Assembly (NCBI GenBank): GCA_964534845.1 | Contig: CAZHPV010000001.1 | Coordinates: 65,652-129,651 of the forward strand | Direction: 5' to 3' | Length of the DNA: 64,000 nucleotides | Origin: CALCKU01 sp964534845 | GTDB taxonomy: Bacteria; Pseudomonadota; Alphaproteobacteria; Caulobacterales; Maricaulaceae | Shown here: positions 1 through 8,676 of the stretch, piece by piece | Numbering within the stretch: position 1 is the stretch's first letter | How the letters are laid out: the number at the start of each line of letters is the position of its first letter | Program-made: the position numbers and the translations under genes | Notes under the pieces: model-generated | Told to the model about the DNA's origin: nothing | Seen by the model: only the letters and a program-made list of their open reading frames with translations | The model's database searches: none

Positions 1-1
1 G

Positions 2-475
2 ACCGACATAAATGACGAAAGCGGCTTGAAGTTTAAACTGGCGACTTTGCGTAAGGGCCAAACGGCAAATGTAAAGATATGGCGGGATAACCGGGAGCGC
101 ATAATTTCCGTGCGCGCCGATACGCCTAAGGAAACGCCAGCGCGTGATGAACGCCTTATTGACGGCTATCATTCTATGGACGGGGCCACTATTGTTAATC
201 TCTCGCCAGCTTTAGCTGATGAGCTGGGTGTAGATCCATATCTTTCCGGCGTTATGGTCACTAAAACAGTTCGGCGCAGCGCGGCGGCCGCGAATGGTTT
301 GCGCCCGGGTGATCTTATTGTGAAACTTAACGATAATGATATCAGCTCGACCCGGCAATTAGAACGCATTCTAAAAACCGTGACTAAGCCAGAGGATTTT
401 GATTTATCTATTGATCGTAACGGACGTATCTATGAAGTACCGGCGCGTTATTGGCCGCGTGAGGATACACAATAA
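2..475 (+). CDS. Do/HtrA-family serine protease, C-terminal PDZ part (5' truncated by window)
   Basis: The reading frame is open from the window edge, so this is the 3' end of a longer gene. The TTG at 26 is internal, because the preceding codons read DINDESG in the same frame. The visible 157 residues hold the end of one PDZ domain (pattern ..LATLRKGQTANVKIWRDN) and a complete second PDZ domain with the typical GLRPGDLIVKLN segment. This matches the PDZ1-PDZ2 tail of periplasmic DegP/Do proteases that degrade or refold misfolded envelope proteins. The protease domain with its His-Asp-Ser triad lies outside the window, so catalytic competence cannot be judged. It ends 69 nt before rarA on the same strand. 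Confidence 0.85.
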   Translation, partial: TDINDESGLKFKLATLRKGQTANVKIWRDNRERIISVRADTPKETPARDERLIDGYHSMDGATIVNLSPALADELGVDPYLSGVMVTKTVRRSAAAANGLRPGDLIVKLNDNDISSTRQLERILKTVTKPEDFDLSIDRNGRIYEVPARYWPREDTQ

Positions 476-544
476 ACTGGATATGACGCGCGCTATATCC
501 TGCAAGCTCTGGTAATTTTGCAGGTTCCAGTTTACCACAGATAA

Positions 545-1855
545 ATGTCTGATCTTTTTCAATCTGCCGGTCTTGAAAAGGACGCGCCGCGTCCTTTGGC
601 GGACAAGCTGCGCCCGCAAACAATAGACGAAGTTGTTGGTCAGGATCATCTATTGGGGGACGCGGCGCCTTTGGGCCGTATGCTGGCTTCTGGCCGCCTT
701 GCCTCCATGATTTTATGGGGCCCGCCCGGTGTAGGAAAAACGACAATTGCTCGCCTGATTGCCAATCACGCGGACATGGAATTTGTACAATTATCGGCTG
801 TTTTTTCAGGAGTAGCAGATTTACGCAAAGCGTTTGAGGCCGCAAAACAGAGACGGGAAACGGGGCGGGGAACATTGCTTTTTGTCGATGAAATACACCG
901 TTTTAACCGTGCGCAGCAGGACGGGTTTTTACCTTATGTTGAGGCCGGGGTGATTACCCTAATCGGGGCGACTACAGAAAACCCCAGTTTTGAACTCAAC
1001 AGCGCCTTATTGTCTCGCGCTCAAGTTTTTGTCCTTAACCGACTGGATGTAGCGGCGATGGAAAAACTACTGGAGCGGGTTGAGCATTATGCGGGTAAGA
1101 CATTGCCGCTTAGTCCTGAGGGCCGCGAGGCGCTTATGGGATATGCTGATGGGGACGGGCGTTACCTACTTAATCTTGCGGAAGAGGTTTTGGCTATCGA
1201 CCCGCCTAAGCCCTTGGATGTGGCGGGCGTTGCGCAATTATTGCAAAAGCGTGCCCCTGCTTATGATAAATCGCGCGAGGCCCATTATAATATAATTTCG
1301 GCTTTACATAAATCAGTGCGTGGTTCCGATCCTGATGCGGCGCTTTACTGGCTAGCGCGTATGCTGGACGGAGGTGAGGACCCACTTTATATTGCGCGGC
1401 GTTTGGTACGGATGGCGTCTGAGGATATAGGCTTAGCAGATCCGACGGCGCTAATGATAGCAGGTGAGGCGGAGAGGACCTTTCGTTTGCTTGGTTCACC
1501 TGAGGGCGAGTTGGCTTTGGCCCACGCAACTGTGCATCTCGCTACAGCGCCAAAATCAAATGCTGTCTATAAGGGATTTAAAGCCGCAATGGCTGCGGCG
1601 CGGTCTACCGGATCTTTATCGCCGCCTTCCCATATTTTAAATGCGCCGACAAAATTAATGAAAGATTTGGGCTATGGTCAAGGCTATGCCTATGACCATG
1701 ATACAGAGACGGGTTTTTCGGGTCAGAATTATTTTCCTGATGGGATGGCTCGCCCTGTATTTTATCAGCCCAAAGGAGAGGGGCGCGAGGCCGCAATAAA
1801 ACAGAGACTAGAGGCGTGGACAAAATTGCGCTCCAAAAAAAACGGTGAAATTTAA
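545..1855 (+). CDS. rarA: Replication-associated recombination factor RarA (MgsA), AAA+ ATPase
   Basis: This 436-residue AAA+ ATPase acts at stalled replication forks in the cytoplasm. Visible signatures are Walker A GPPGVGKT (residues 59-66), Walker B LLFVDEIH (111-118), sensor 1 GATTENPSFE and an arginine-finger region LLSRAQVF, followed by the C-terminal tetramerisation region with YARRL and SEDIGLADP. Length and domain order match RarA/MgsA/WRNIP1 closely. RuvB and clamp-loader subunits are excluded by the RarA-specific C-terminus. The ATG at 545 is the first start in frame. The order HtrA, rarA, crcB, rluC, atp12 is, from memory, common in Alphaproteobacteria; here a large gene sits between rarA and crcB. 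Confidence 0.96.
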   Translation: MSDLFQSAGLEKDAPRPLADKLRPQTIDEVVGQDHLLGDAAPLGRMLASGRLASMILWGPPGVGKTTIARLIANHADMEFVQLSAVFSGVADLRKAFEAAKQRRETGRGTLLFVDEIHRFNRAQQDGFLPYVEAGVITLIGATTENPSFELNSALLSRAQVFVLNRLDVAAMEKLLERVEHYAGKTLPLSPEGREALMGYADGDGRYLLNLAEEVLAIDPPKPLDVAGVAQLLQKRAPAYDKSREAHYNIISALHKSVRGSDPDAALYWLARMLDGGEDPLYIARRLVRMASEDIGLADPTALMIAGEAERTFRLLGSPEGELALAHATVHLATAPKSNAVYKGFKAAMAAARSTGSLSPPSHILNAPTKLMKDLGYGQGYAYDHDTETGFSGQNYFPDGMARPVFYQPKGEGREAAIKQRLEAWTKLRSKKNGEI

Positions 1856-1971
1856 TTCTCAAAAATCCAGTTTGGGTATTATAGTCTCATTTTCAAAGAC
1901 ATTATTGGCTTAAATAAATGTTTAATATGCTTACATTCTATATGAATAGCGGTTAACACATCAGTAAGGTT

Positions 1972-1990
1972 CGGAGCAGGGGTAGCTCCG
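1972..1990 (+). promoter_or_regulatory. GC-rich hairpin just upstream of the 2015 gene
   Basis: The arms CGGAGC (1972-1977) and GCTCCG (1985-1990) pair perfectly around a 7-nt loop, followed by TTTAAT. It lies 25 nt before the preferred GTG start at 2015. It could be a weak terminator for rarA or a leader structure; the T tract is too short to decide. Confidence 0.4.
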
Positions 1991-2014
1991 TTTAATATGG
2001 AGGGAGAAATTTCC

Positions 2015-4204
2015 GTGCGTAAAATAGTTCAATTAGATGATTATAAAGACATTGCCTTCTTTAAGAAAAATACAAAAGCAATGGAATCAGGCTTTGCAAA
2101 ATTTAGTGTTGGTGATCAGTATTACTTTTGCCGATATATTGACGGGGCCATTGCCTTAATCAGCCAGGATTACACCTCTGAAACGGGCCGGGATAACGGT
2201 GTTGAATCGGTTAAGAAAAATTCCAAAATCCACCAGCGTTTCAAAATTGGTGAAATGAAAAAAGGCGGATACGGCCTGAGCTTGCGCGCAGGTAACCATC
2301 AGGAAATTGCGATAAGTCGCCTTTGTAAAACAGAGGATGAGGCTGGCCATCTTGCGGGGCGCTTAAGTGGTAAAGTCCGCGCTAAAGCAAAAGTTGCGAC
2401 TAAGCCCAAGCCAAAACCTAAGCCCAAGCCAAAACCTAAGGCCAAACTCAAGCCTAAGGCCGCAAGTGCCTCACGTCGTAAAGCTGTTGAGCAGGATTAT
2501 AAGCCACTTGCGTTTTATGAGCGTCAGGCCGCAAAAAAAGAAAACGGGTTTTCTTCCTTTAAAGGTGAGGACGGTAAACATTATTTCGCTTATTACCAAA
2601 AGGGCCGGGTTGAATTGATTTCAGAGGGTTATCCGACCAAGACAGCTATGACGACCGGGCTTGAATCTACGCGTAAAAATCGGGTTTTAGAAAAGCGCAT
2701 TCAATATAAGGGGCCGTTTAAAAATGGCATGTATGATTACCGGGTGAAGGCCGGTAACGGAAAAGAAGTTGCCCGTTCGCGCTGGTATAAAACGGCTGCC
2801 GCTGCTTCAGGAGCGGCTATGTTGGGGTGGGGCGTTGCCGCTGCTGCTATGCCTGTTGCCGCCAAGGCGAGCAAAAAGCCTGTTGAGAAAAAACCTGCGG
2901 ATAAAGAAAACGACTATCTCCCCTGTCAGGCTTACCGAGGGCATAGGGTCAATGATGAGAAAAACAATATTGCCTTTTTCAAGCATAAAAATGGGCAGTT
3001 CTATTTTGTCCTCTATGATACTGACGGCGATGTCCGACTTCGCAGTGAGGGGTTTAGAACAGCCCAAGAGCGTGATCAGGAACTTTCTGGCGTCGTTCGT
3101 CTCAAAGATGAAGAGAAATATTATGTCCGTCTTGAAAAAGGGCAACATTATATTGATGTGCTCCATGACGAAACAGGACGTGAGGTTGGTCGGAGTTGCT
3201 TGCGTAAAAAAGTGGTCGCCCCTGTCGTTAAAGCGCCCGCTGCTGTGGCACCCGCTGCCGCTGCTTCTGTTGCTGCAGCCTCTGCTGGCGCGCTTGCAAG
3301 TAAGGCTCCCGCTGCTGCTGTGGCACCCGTTGCTGCTGCGGCCTCCGCCGGAACAGCTGCGAGCGCAGCCAGCGGAGGGGGCTTGCGTTGGCTTTTCTGG
3401 CTGCTGCCCTTACTGCTTCTGGCTTTGCTCTTACTCTTTGGCTTAAAGAACTGTCAGCCTAAGTCCGCGCCGCCTGTGGCCGTGGCCGTGAGCTGTTGGG
3501 ACGGAAGTGAAGCGAAAACACTGGGAGAGTGTCCGGCGCGCCTCGTTGATTGTTGGGATGGTACACAAGCGAAAAACGCTGCGGCCTGTCCGGTTAAACT
3601 GGTCACGTGCTGGGACGGCACTCAAGCCAAGACGCTTGGTGCGTGTCCGGCGGAAATTCAGACTGTAACCTGTTGGGACGGTAGTACGGCCGAGACATTA
3701 AGCGCTTGTCCAAAAGAACCGGCGCCAAAACCTGCTGAACTCGCACCTGAGCCTGTTGTGGTTACTCGCGGCGGTGATGTGTGTGCCCCGTCTGATAATC
3801 CTCTCTTTAACGTGCCAAGCTTTTCGACACCGGCAAATGTGACGCGGCTGGGAACCTTCCCGCAATTTGGCGAGTCTCATAGTTTGAGTGCCGCTCAGTT
3901 TTATAACAAGCTTGCGGCACGGTATAATTCCAGCACATTTGATGCGGCCTATCTCAATCTGGTTTTCCGGTCTTTGGGATATAAGGGTGGATTTAGCGAT
4001 GCAAACGCCTCCATGTTTAGCGCGGTAAGCTTGCCTCAAGGTACGAAAGGTGTGCTGGGTTATGGCGAGTTTCATGGTAATCAATATTCACAGCTTAATG
4101 TGACAAGTGCACGTGATCTGGAAGCATTTAATGTGCGCGCCGCAAATGGACGCAATGTCAACTTCATGAAGACTTGCGGCAATTTCATGTATGTCTGTGA
4201 GTAA
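2015..4204 (+). CDS. Membrane-anchored protein with three YegP/DUF1508-like blocks, CWDG repeats and a unique C-terminal domain
   Basis: I do not recognise the whole protein (about 729 residues). GTG 2015 is preferred because GGAGGG (1999-2004) lies 10 nt upstream; ATG 1997 would add six residues. Three blocks at roughly residues 25-110, 175-262 and 300-390 each resemble the YegP/DUF1508 fold. In them, aromatic-rich YYF strands alternate with SEGY or SQDY turns and a GxESxxKN segment, clearest in blocks 1 and 2. A Lys-Pro linker, an Ala-rich linker and one hydrophobic helix (about 457-479, WLFWLLPLLLL) follow. Beyond the helix come four CWDGS/T-type repeats about 19-20 residues apart, each ending in a second Cys-Pro, and a final domain of about 140 residues with several Cys. 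I infer cytoplasmic DUF1508 blocks and a periplasmic Cys-rich tail. Function unknown. Confidence 0.85.
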   Translation: MRKIVQLDDYKDIAFFKKNTKAMESGFAKFSVGDQYYFCRYIDGAIALISQDYTSETGRDNGVESVKKNSKIHQRFKIGEMKKGGYGLSLRAGNHQEIAISRLCKTEDEAGHLAGRLSGKVRAKAKVATKPKPKPKPKPKPKAKLKPKAASASRRKAVEQDYKPLAFYERQAAKKENGFSSFKGEDGKHYFAYYQKGRVELISEGYPTKTAMTTGLESTRKNRVLEKRIQYKGPFKNGMYDYRVKAGNGKEVARSRWYKTAAAASGAAMLGWGVAAAAMPVAAKASKKPVEKKPADKENDYLPCQAYRGHRVNDEKNNIAFFKHKNGQFYFVLYDTDGDVRLRSEGFRTAQERDQELSGVVRLKDEEKYYVRLEKGQHYIDVLHDETGREVGRSCLRKKVVAPVVKAPAAVAPAAAASVAAASAGALASKAPAAAVAPVAAAASAGTAASAASGGGLRWLFWLLPLLLLALLLLFGLKNCQPKSAPPVAVAVSCWDGSEAKTLGECPARLVDCWDGTQAKNAAACPVKLVTCWDGTQAKTLGACPAEIQTVTCWDGSTAETLSACPKEPAPKPAELAPEPVVVTRGGDVCAPSDNPLFNVPSFSTPANVTRLGTFPQFGESHSLSAAQFYNKLAARYNSSTFDAAYLNLVFRSLGYKGGFSDANASMFSAVSLPQGTKGVLGYGEFHGNQYSQLNVTSARDLEAFNVRAANGRNVNFMKTCGNFMYVCE
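2401..2436 (+). repeat. 18-bp perfect tandem duplication encoding the Lys-Pro linker
   Basis: The unit TAAGCCCAAGCCAAAACC occurs twice in a row (2401-2418 and 2419-2436) and encodes part of the KPKPKP linker between the first two DUF1508-like blocks. Degenerate copies follow. The unit length is a multiple of three, so slippage would change linker length without breaking the frame. Confidence 0.85.
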
Positions 4205-4239
4205 TAAAGTTTAGAGAATTTTTGAATCCTGATTAGAAT

Positions 4240-4267
4240 ACGGCGCTTTCGAGCGCCGTTTATTTTT
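4240..4267 (+). terminator. Rho-independent terminator after the YegP-like gene
   Basis: The stem CGGCGCT (4241-4247) and AGCGCCG (4252-4258) closes on a TTCG tetraloop and is followed by TTTATTTTTG. It lies 36 nt past the stop codon at 4204 and separates this gene from crcB. Confidence 0.85.
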
Positions 4268-4322
4268 GTAACAAGACAAGTCCCCATTGCAGCCCTGTCA
4301 ACAACAGCGTATCACCCCCTTC

Positions 4323-4706
4323 ATGAACGGTTTAATATATGTTGCACTCGGCGGTGCTATAGGGGCCAGCTTTCGTCATATTCTGGGCGGTGTTGTTACG
4401 CGCCTGTCAGCTTCGACCTTTCCATTGGGTACAATGACGGCCAATGTTCTGGGCGGCTTTCTTATGGGGTGCCTTGCGGCCTTTCTATTGGTAAAAACGC
4501 CTGAGAGCGACACTTTGCGATTGTTTTTAGGGGTTGGGCTATTGGGCGGGTTTACGACCTTTAGCGCCTTTTCTCTGGATGCTTTTCTCCTATTACAAAA
4601 GAAGTCCTATGGTGCTTTTGCCGCCTATATTGGCGGCTCGGTGATTTTGTCTATTCTGGCGCTTATTATCGGTATGATTTTTATGCGCAAAGTGCTGGCC
4701 CTTTGA
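4323..4706 (+). CDS. crcB: Fluoride ion channel CrcB/FluC
   Basis: From ATG 4323 this is a 127-residue, four-helix membrane protein of the Fluc/CrcB family, which exports fluoride as a dual-topology dimer. Diagnostic segments are GGAIGASFRH near the N-terminus, the pore Asn in TMTANVLGG (about residue 41) and GGFTTFSAFSLD (75-86). The in-frame TTG at 4287 would add 12 polar residues before the first helix and is unlikely. The stop codon overlaps the TTG start of rluC (4703), so the two are probably co-translated. I see no fluoride riboswitch-like leader in the 56 nt between the preceding terminator and the start. Confidence 0.95.
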   Translation: MNGLIYVALGGAIGASFRHILGGVVTRLSASTFPLGTMTANVLGGFLMGCLAAFLLVKTPESDTLRLFLGVGLLGGFTTFSAFSLDAFLLLQKKSYGAFAAYIGGSVILSILALIIGMIFMRKVLAL

Positions 4707-5686
4707 GCGGCGTACAGACATTAATCGTCCCCGAGACGGATGCGGGATCGCGCTTGGACCGGTGGTTTAAGCGGTTATTTCCGCATATCCCGCACGGCCG
4801 TGTTGAAAAATTACTGCGTACGGGCCAATTGCGCGTGGATGGAAAGCGCGCCAAAGGCAATCTGCGTCTTGAAGGCGGTCAAACGGTACGTATTCCGCCT
4901 TTGCCCGATCCGTCGGAAATGCGGCAAACGCCGCAAATGGGTCAGGCTGATATTGACTTTATGCGCAGCCTTGTCCTTTACGAGGACGATGAGCTTATTG
5001 CGCTAAACAAACCTGCAGGTTTGGCGGTTCAGGGGGGAACAAAAACAACACGTCATATTGACGGCTTATTGCCCGCATTGGGGCCGGGATGTCGTCTGGT
5101 ACACCGCCTTGACCGCGATACGAGCGGGGTTTTGCTTATTGCTAAATCGGCTGCGAGTGCAGCGCGGGCGGGGCGGGCTTTTCAAAGTCGGCGGGCCGAG
5201 AAGATTTATTGGGGTGTCACAAATGGTGTGCCTAAACCGGCAGAGGGCGAGATCAAGGGCTATGTTGCCAAAGGCGTCCTTGATAACCGGTTTGGCAATA
5301 AACATGCGGGCAAAGAAGTTATGCAGGCTGTGCGGCACGGAAGTGACGGGGCTAAACATGCCAGAACGCTTTACCGTATTGTTGCAAAAGCAGGCCAAAA
5401 AGCCGGATGGGTGGTTATGCAACCGCTAACAGGCCGCACCCATCAATTACGCTTACATATGCAGCTTCTGGGTACGCCCTTAGTAGGCGATCCCAAATAT
5501 CTTACAGATCGTCCGGCCCCTATCGGACTGGACAAAAGATTACATTTACATGCTTTTTCTATACGCCTGCCGCGGCCAGACCAGCGTGATTTGTTTATTA
5601 AAGCCCCGCTTGATAACAGCCTTATTCAGAGTTTTGCCAGTCTTGGGTTTGAGCCGAATATGCCGATTGAAGCCTTTGAACTATAG
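4703..5686 (+). CDS. rluC: 23S rRNA pseudouridine synthase, RluC/RluD family
   Basis: The 327-residue protein has an N-terminal S4 RNA-binding domain (about 14-66, GSRLDRWFKRLFP to LRLEGGQTVRIPP) and the pseudouridine synthase domain with the HRLDRDTSGVLL signature, whose Asp (D137) is the predicted nucleophile. PLTGRTHQLRLH, the RluA-family motif III, is near residue 243. RluC is favoured over RluD from size and from its usual company with atp12 and rarA, but the exact uridine targets cannot be read from sequence. It starts with TTG overlapping the crcB stop, and atp12 follows 2 nt downstream. Confidence 0.9.
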   Translation: MSGVQTLIVPETDAGSRLDRWFKRLFPHIPHGRVEKLLRTGQLRVDGKRAKGNLRLEGGQTVRIPPLPDPSEMRQTPQMGQADIDFMRSLVLYEDDELIALNKPAGLAVQGGTKTTRHIDGLLPALGPGCRLVHRLDRDTSGVLLIAKSAASAARAGRAFQSRRAEKIYWGVTNGVPKPAEGEIKGYVAKGVLDNRFGNKHAGKEVMQAVRHGSDGAKHARTLYRIVAKAGQKAGWVVMQPLTGRTHQLRLHMQLLGTPLVGDPKYLTDRPAPIGLDKRLHLHAFSIRLPRPDQRDLFIKAPLDNSLIQSFASLGFEPNMPIEAFEL

Positions 5687-5688
5687 CT

Positions 5689-6405
5689 ATGGCGAAACGC
5701 TTTTATAAACATGTCAGCGTAAAGGCGGTGGACCGTCAGCCTAGATTGGTAGGAGAACATAACGAAAAGACTTACGGTGTTTTCCTTGATGACCGAGAGC
5801 TTAAAACCCCCGGAAAGCACCCTTTGCATGTGACCAACAAGGCGCATGCAGAGATTATTGCCCGCGAGTGGGACGCGCAAAGTGAGACGATTGAACCTCA
5901 TAAAATGCCTGCAACCCGTTTGGCAAATGTGGCCTTAGAACAAACGCCAAAAAACAGGGAGCAGGTGATTAATGAGGGCTGTAATTATGCCCGTTCTGAT
6001 CTTTTATGTTACCGCGCAGACGGGCCTGCTGTGCTAAGTGAGCGCCAAGATGCTTTATGGGGACCATGGGTGGCTTGGGCAGAAGGGCAAGGGATAGCCC
6101 TGAATGTGACCACGAGCATAATTGCTATACCGCAAGACGAGGCGTCGATAATGAAAGTCAAAGCCCGTTTAGAGGCAATGGATAATCTGGATTTGACATT
6201 ATGCGTGCATTTTATAGCGGTTTTTGGGTCGGCCATTTTAGGTCTTGCCGTGCTCGCGCGGGATATTTCCGCCGCTGACGCCTTTGAACTTTCCCGCCTT
6301 GATGCCATATGGCAGTCGGAACAATGGGGCGTCGATGAAGAGGCCCAGCGGACGGCGGCCGCATTGCGAGAAGACATTATGGCTTTATCCGAATTTATTA
6401 TCTGA
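5689..6405 (+). CDS. ATP12-family F1-ATPase assembly chaperone
   Basis: A 238-residue homologue of mitochondrial Atp12, which shields the F1 alpha subunit during ATP synthase assembly. The sequence shows the family pattern: FYKHVSV, a beta-rich N-terminal part with VFLDDRELKTPGK, then AREWDAQSETIEPHKMPATRLAN and a helical C-terminal part with RSDLLCYRADGP and LW.PWVAWAEG. Outside mitochondria this family is essentially alphaproteobacterial, which supports the taxonomic reading of the window. It begins 2 nt after rluC and is followed 12 nt later by the OsmC gene, so the four genes from crcB on look co-transcribed. Confidence 0.93.
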   Translation: MAKRFYKHVSVKAVDRQPRLVGEHNEKTYGVFLDDRELKTPGKHPLHVTNKAHAEIIAREWDAQSETIEPHKMPATRLANVALEQTPKNREQVINEGCNYARSDLLCYRADGPAVLSERQDALWGPWVAWAEGQGIALNVTTSIIAIPQDEASIMKVKARLEAMDNLDLTLCVHFIAVFGSAILGLAVLARDISAADAFELSRLDAIWQSEQWGVDEEAQRTAAALREDIMALSEFII

Positions 6406-6417
6406 CAAGGAGATATT

Positions 6418-6825
6418 ATGGCCCAGCCCGTTATTGTTAAAGAACGCCCCGGCGGCATTTACACGAATGATGTGATGACAGGGCGTCATCATCTTTATGC
6501 CGATGAACCCGAGACTTTTGGAAGTGCTGATCTTGGCCCGACACCTTTTGAGTATTTATGCGCCGCTCTTGGGGCCTGTACGACAATTACCTTGCGTATG
6601 TATGCCGAAAGAAAGAAATGGTCTGTTGAGCATTTAAGTGTGGAAGTGAGGCACAAAAAAATATCCTCTGGCGAAGGGCCGGCCCGAGATGTTTTTACCC
6701 GTGATATTACTATCCTTGGTGATGTGGATGCCGCCCAGCGTGCTCGCATGATCGCGATTGCAGATAAATGCCCCGTCCATAAAACCCTATCGGCCAGCTC
6801 TGAGATTGTTACGCAAGGGGTTTAA
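6418..6825 (+). CDS. OsmC/Ohr-family peroxiredoxin-like protein
   Basis: The 135-residue protein has the OsmC fold signature and both conserved cysteines, in ALGACTTITLRMYAERK and DKCPVHKTL. This family reduces organic hydroperoxides through that Cys pair. It has a good SD (AAGGAGAT) upstream of ATG 6418 and lies 12 nt downstream of atp12. The closest type is the general OsmC family rather than Ohr proper, because the short N-terminal region and the KCPVHKTL segment fit OsmC/YhfA. Substrate is not predictable. Confidence 0.9.
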   Translation: MAQPVIVKERPGGIYTNDVMTGRHHLYADEPETFGSADLGPTPFEYLCAALGACTTITLRMYAERKKWSVEHLSVEVRHKKISSGEGPARDVFTRDITILGDVDAAQRARMIAIADKCPVHKTLSASSEIVTQGV

Positions 6826-6876
6826 GCCTTTATCAAATTTATGTTCGCCGTTTCGGTAGCGCCGAAGACGTCCTCG

Positions 6877-7962
6877 CTAGGGCTGTCCGGTTAAAGCGTT
6901 CAAGACACCGGGTTTCCAGCGGTTATTTTTGATATCAAATAGAGAAAAGGCGCCGGCAAAATCCCAAACGCACCAGCTAAAGCCCGAGCTTTCTATGGCG
7001 CGGCGTCTATGGGCTAACCAATTGGCCCGCGCGCGCGCGTCTATTCTGTCTATAACGCCGAACTCCCCGACAAGTACCTGACGACGGGCGCGTGAGGCAA
7101 AGCCATTGGCCAAGCTATACGTGTCTTTGAGGTCTTGATAATCAGCACGGGAGCCCCATTGCGTGCCCATTGGAAAGACCGGGTCCATCCACTCGGCACC
7201 TTGATGTGTAAAAGCATGAGGTCCGTAATCATGAAAAGTTGCTATGACATTCGGATCTGCGGGCCAGTTTATCGCCCCGAGCGTATCAACAGAATTCCAA
7301 CTATTGCCGCCAATGATAATGGGGCGTGTCGGATTGGTTCGCCGTATCATAGGAATGATTTGCGCGTAAATCTGATTTAAATCAGAATTTGAGATAGCCC
7401 GCGTAGGTTCATTTAAAATTTCAAAATAAACATTAGAGGGTGCTCCCCGGAAAACAGTAGAAATTTGTCCCCAAATGGCTTGAAAACGCGCAAATTCCTG
7501 TCTTGGATTATTGATGAAATCCTCATAGTGATGCACGTCGATTATAACGCCCAGACCATTGGCTTGGGCTTGCCCGACGACTTGTTTGATGCGCTCCATA
7601 AAGGGTCGGGCAATACGGAAAGGGGGGCGGCTTTGTGTATGGGCATCCCATTTTATGGGAATACGGACAGTATCAAATCCCGCCTGTTTAATATATTGAA
7701 AGTGACGGGCCTCTATCTTATAGCCCCAGTCCCCTTCATTTTCCGCCTCTAAGGCATTTCCCATATTAATACATCGCCGTGCCTGAAAAGGCGAGGGCAC
7801 TGCGTAAGCACCCTGAAGGGAAGCGGTTTTAACCGTTCTATCCGCAGTTATTGCATCTGTGGGTATTTGAGCGGCGGATGTGTCAGCGGTTTCAATGCGG
7901 GAACAGGCCGCCAGTACGCCCAATAGGGCCATACACGCTAAAGCTGATTTTTTAAAACGCAT
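6877..7962 (-). CDS. Glycoside hydrolase family 5 (cellulase-like) lipoprotein
   Basis: The start is ATG 7962; the TTG four codons upstream is unlikely. Residues 1-20 are a lipoprotein signal ending in LAAC, so Cys20 should be lipidated and the enzyme membrane-anchored. The body is a GH5 TIM barrel: RCINMGNALE, FDTVRIPIKW, DVHHY, NEP with the acid/base Glu185, FHDYGPHAFTHQG, and VLVGEFGV with the nucleophile Glu300. Both catalytic Glu residues are present, so the enzyme should cleave a beta-glycan such as a beta-1,4-glucan or mannan. The exact substrate is open. It stands alone on the minus strand, convergent with the OsmC gene. Confidence 0.92.
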   Translation of the reverse strand: MRFKKSALACMALLGVLAACSRIETADTSAAQIPTDAITADRTVKTASLQGAYAVPSPFQARRCINMGNALEAENEGDWGYKIEARHFQYIKQAGFDTVRIPIKWDAHTQSRPPFRIARPFMERIKQVVGQAQANGLGVIIDVHHYEDFINNPRQEFARFQAIWGQISTVFRGAPSNVYFEILNEPTRAISNSDLNQIYAQIIPMIRRTNPTRPIIIGGNSWNSVDTLGAINWPADPNVIATFHDYGPHAFTHQGAEWMDPVFPMGTQWGSRADYQDLKDTYSLANGFASRARRQVLVGEFGVIDRIDARARANWLAHRRRAIESSGFSWCVWDFAGAFSLFDIKNNRWKPGVLNALTGQP

Positions 7963-8100
7963 AGATATATACAACCTAAAGATGAAGTTAAGTCAATACT
8001 AATTAAAGGATCAGATGCAGGAATAACACCAAAACACCTAAGGAACTGTAATTTTAAAAGCATTATTTGCAATCAGCGCGGAAAATGTAGATAGGGGGGC

Positions 8101-8610
8101 ATGAAGAAAATATTTCTATCTCCAGCAGGCCGTATGGGACGCCGTGAATTTTGGGTAGGCATTCTCGGGCTGTTTCTTTTCGTTTGCGCGGTCAATTTTT
8201 ACTTGCGGCAGTTTCCGGCGCTTGAAGTGTCATTTTGGATTGCGCTTATCTTTCCCTTTCTGGTTTTGCATATGAGTTACGCCATTTATGGAACTCGCTT
8301 GCATGATATGGGGCGGAGTTTTTGGCCTCTTACGCTCTTAATTGTCCTGATTATACTCCTGACGATATTCATCATGTTGGCTTTTGGGGGCGCTGAATAT
8401 TTCGCTGAATTTGCACGGTATGAACGCAAGGCTGTGATTGACGAGGCTGAACGGGAGCGGTTGATAACACAATATCAGCAAAATTTGGCCGAGAGTCATG
8501 CCAATATGATTTTGTCGCTCAGCTCGACGGCTCTGATTGTGGCTTTTACGCTTTGGTGCGGTGTTTCAAAACCTGACCCAAAGGCTAATCGTTACGGCCC
8601 GCCGCTATAA
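8101..8610 (+). CDS. DUF805-family inner-membrane protein
   Basis: A 169-residue protein starting with the DUF805 signature (LSPAGRMGRREFWVGIL) and carrying about four hydrophobic helices, with the conserved RLHDMGRSFW segment after helix 2. The C-terminus ends in KPDPKANRYGPPL, the usual charged tail that ends in a Tyr-Gly-Pro motif. Function of DUF805 is unknown; members are small multi-pass membrane proteins. It has an SD of AGGGGGG at 8092-8099 and is followed 66 nt later by a second, diverged DUF805 gene. Confidence 0.88.
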   Translation: MKKIFLSPAGRMGRREFWVGILGLFLFVCAVNFYLRQFPALEVSFWIALIFPFLVLHMSYAIYGTRLHDMGRSFWPLTLLIVLIILLTIFIMLAFGGAEYFAEFARYERKAVIDEAERERLITQYQQNLAESHANMILSLSSTALIVAFTLWCGVSKPDPKANRYGPPL

Positions 8611-8676
8611 GGATTTGCAATTTCTTGCAAACGTCGTGATAATTCAGCTTTAAATTACAAAAGATAGGAGAGGACA

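Noticed and set aside
408..875. Minus-strand 155-codon frame overlapping the start of rarA
   Set aside because: It lies opposite the well-supported rarA gene, has no family pattern and no SD.
2401..2436. Repeat considered as part of a CRISPR or mobile element
   Set aside because: There are no spacers or terminal inverted repeats; it is a coding tandem repeat.
2769..3446. 225-codon plus-strand frame inside the YegP-like gene
   Set aside because: It is a frame shadow of the Ala-rich linker, giving Leu/Pro-rich low-complexity translation.
4268..4322. Fluoride riboswitch before crcB
   Set aside because: Only 55 nt follow the preceding terminator and they do not show the fluoride riboswitch core.
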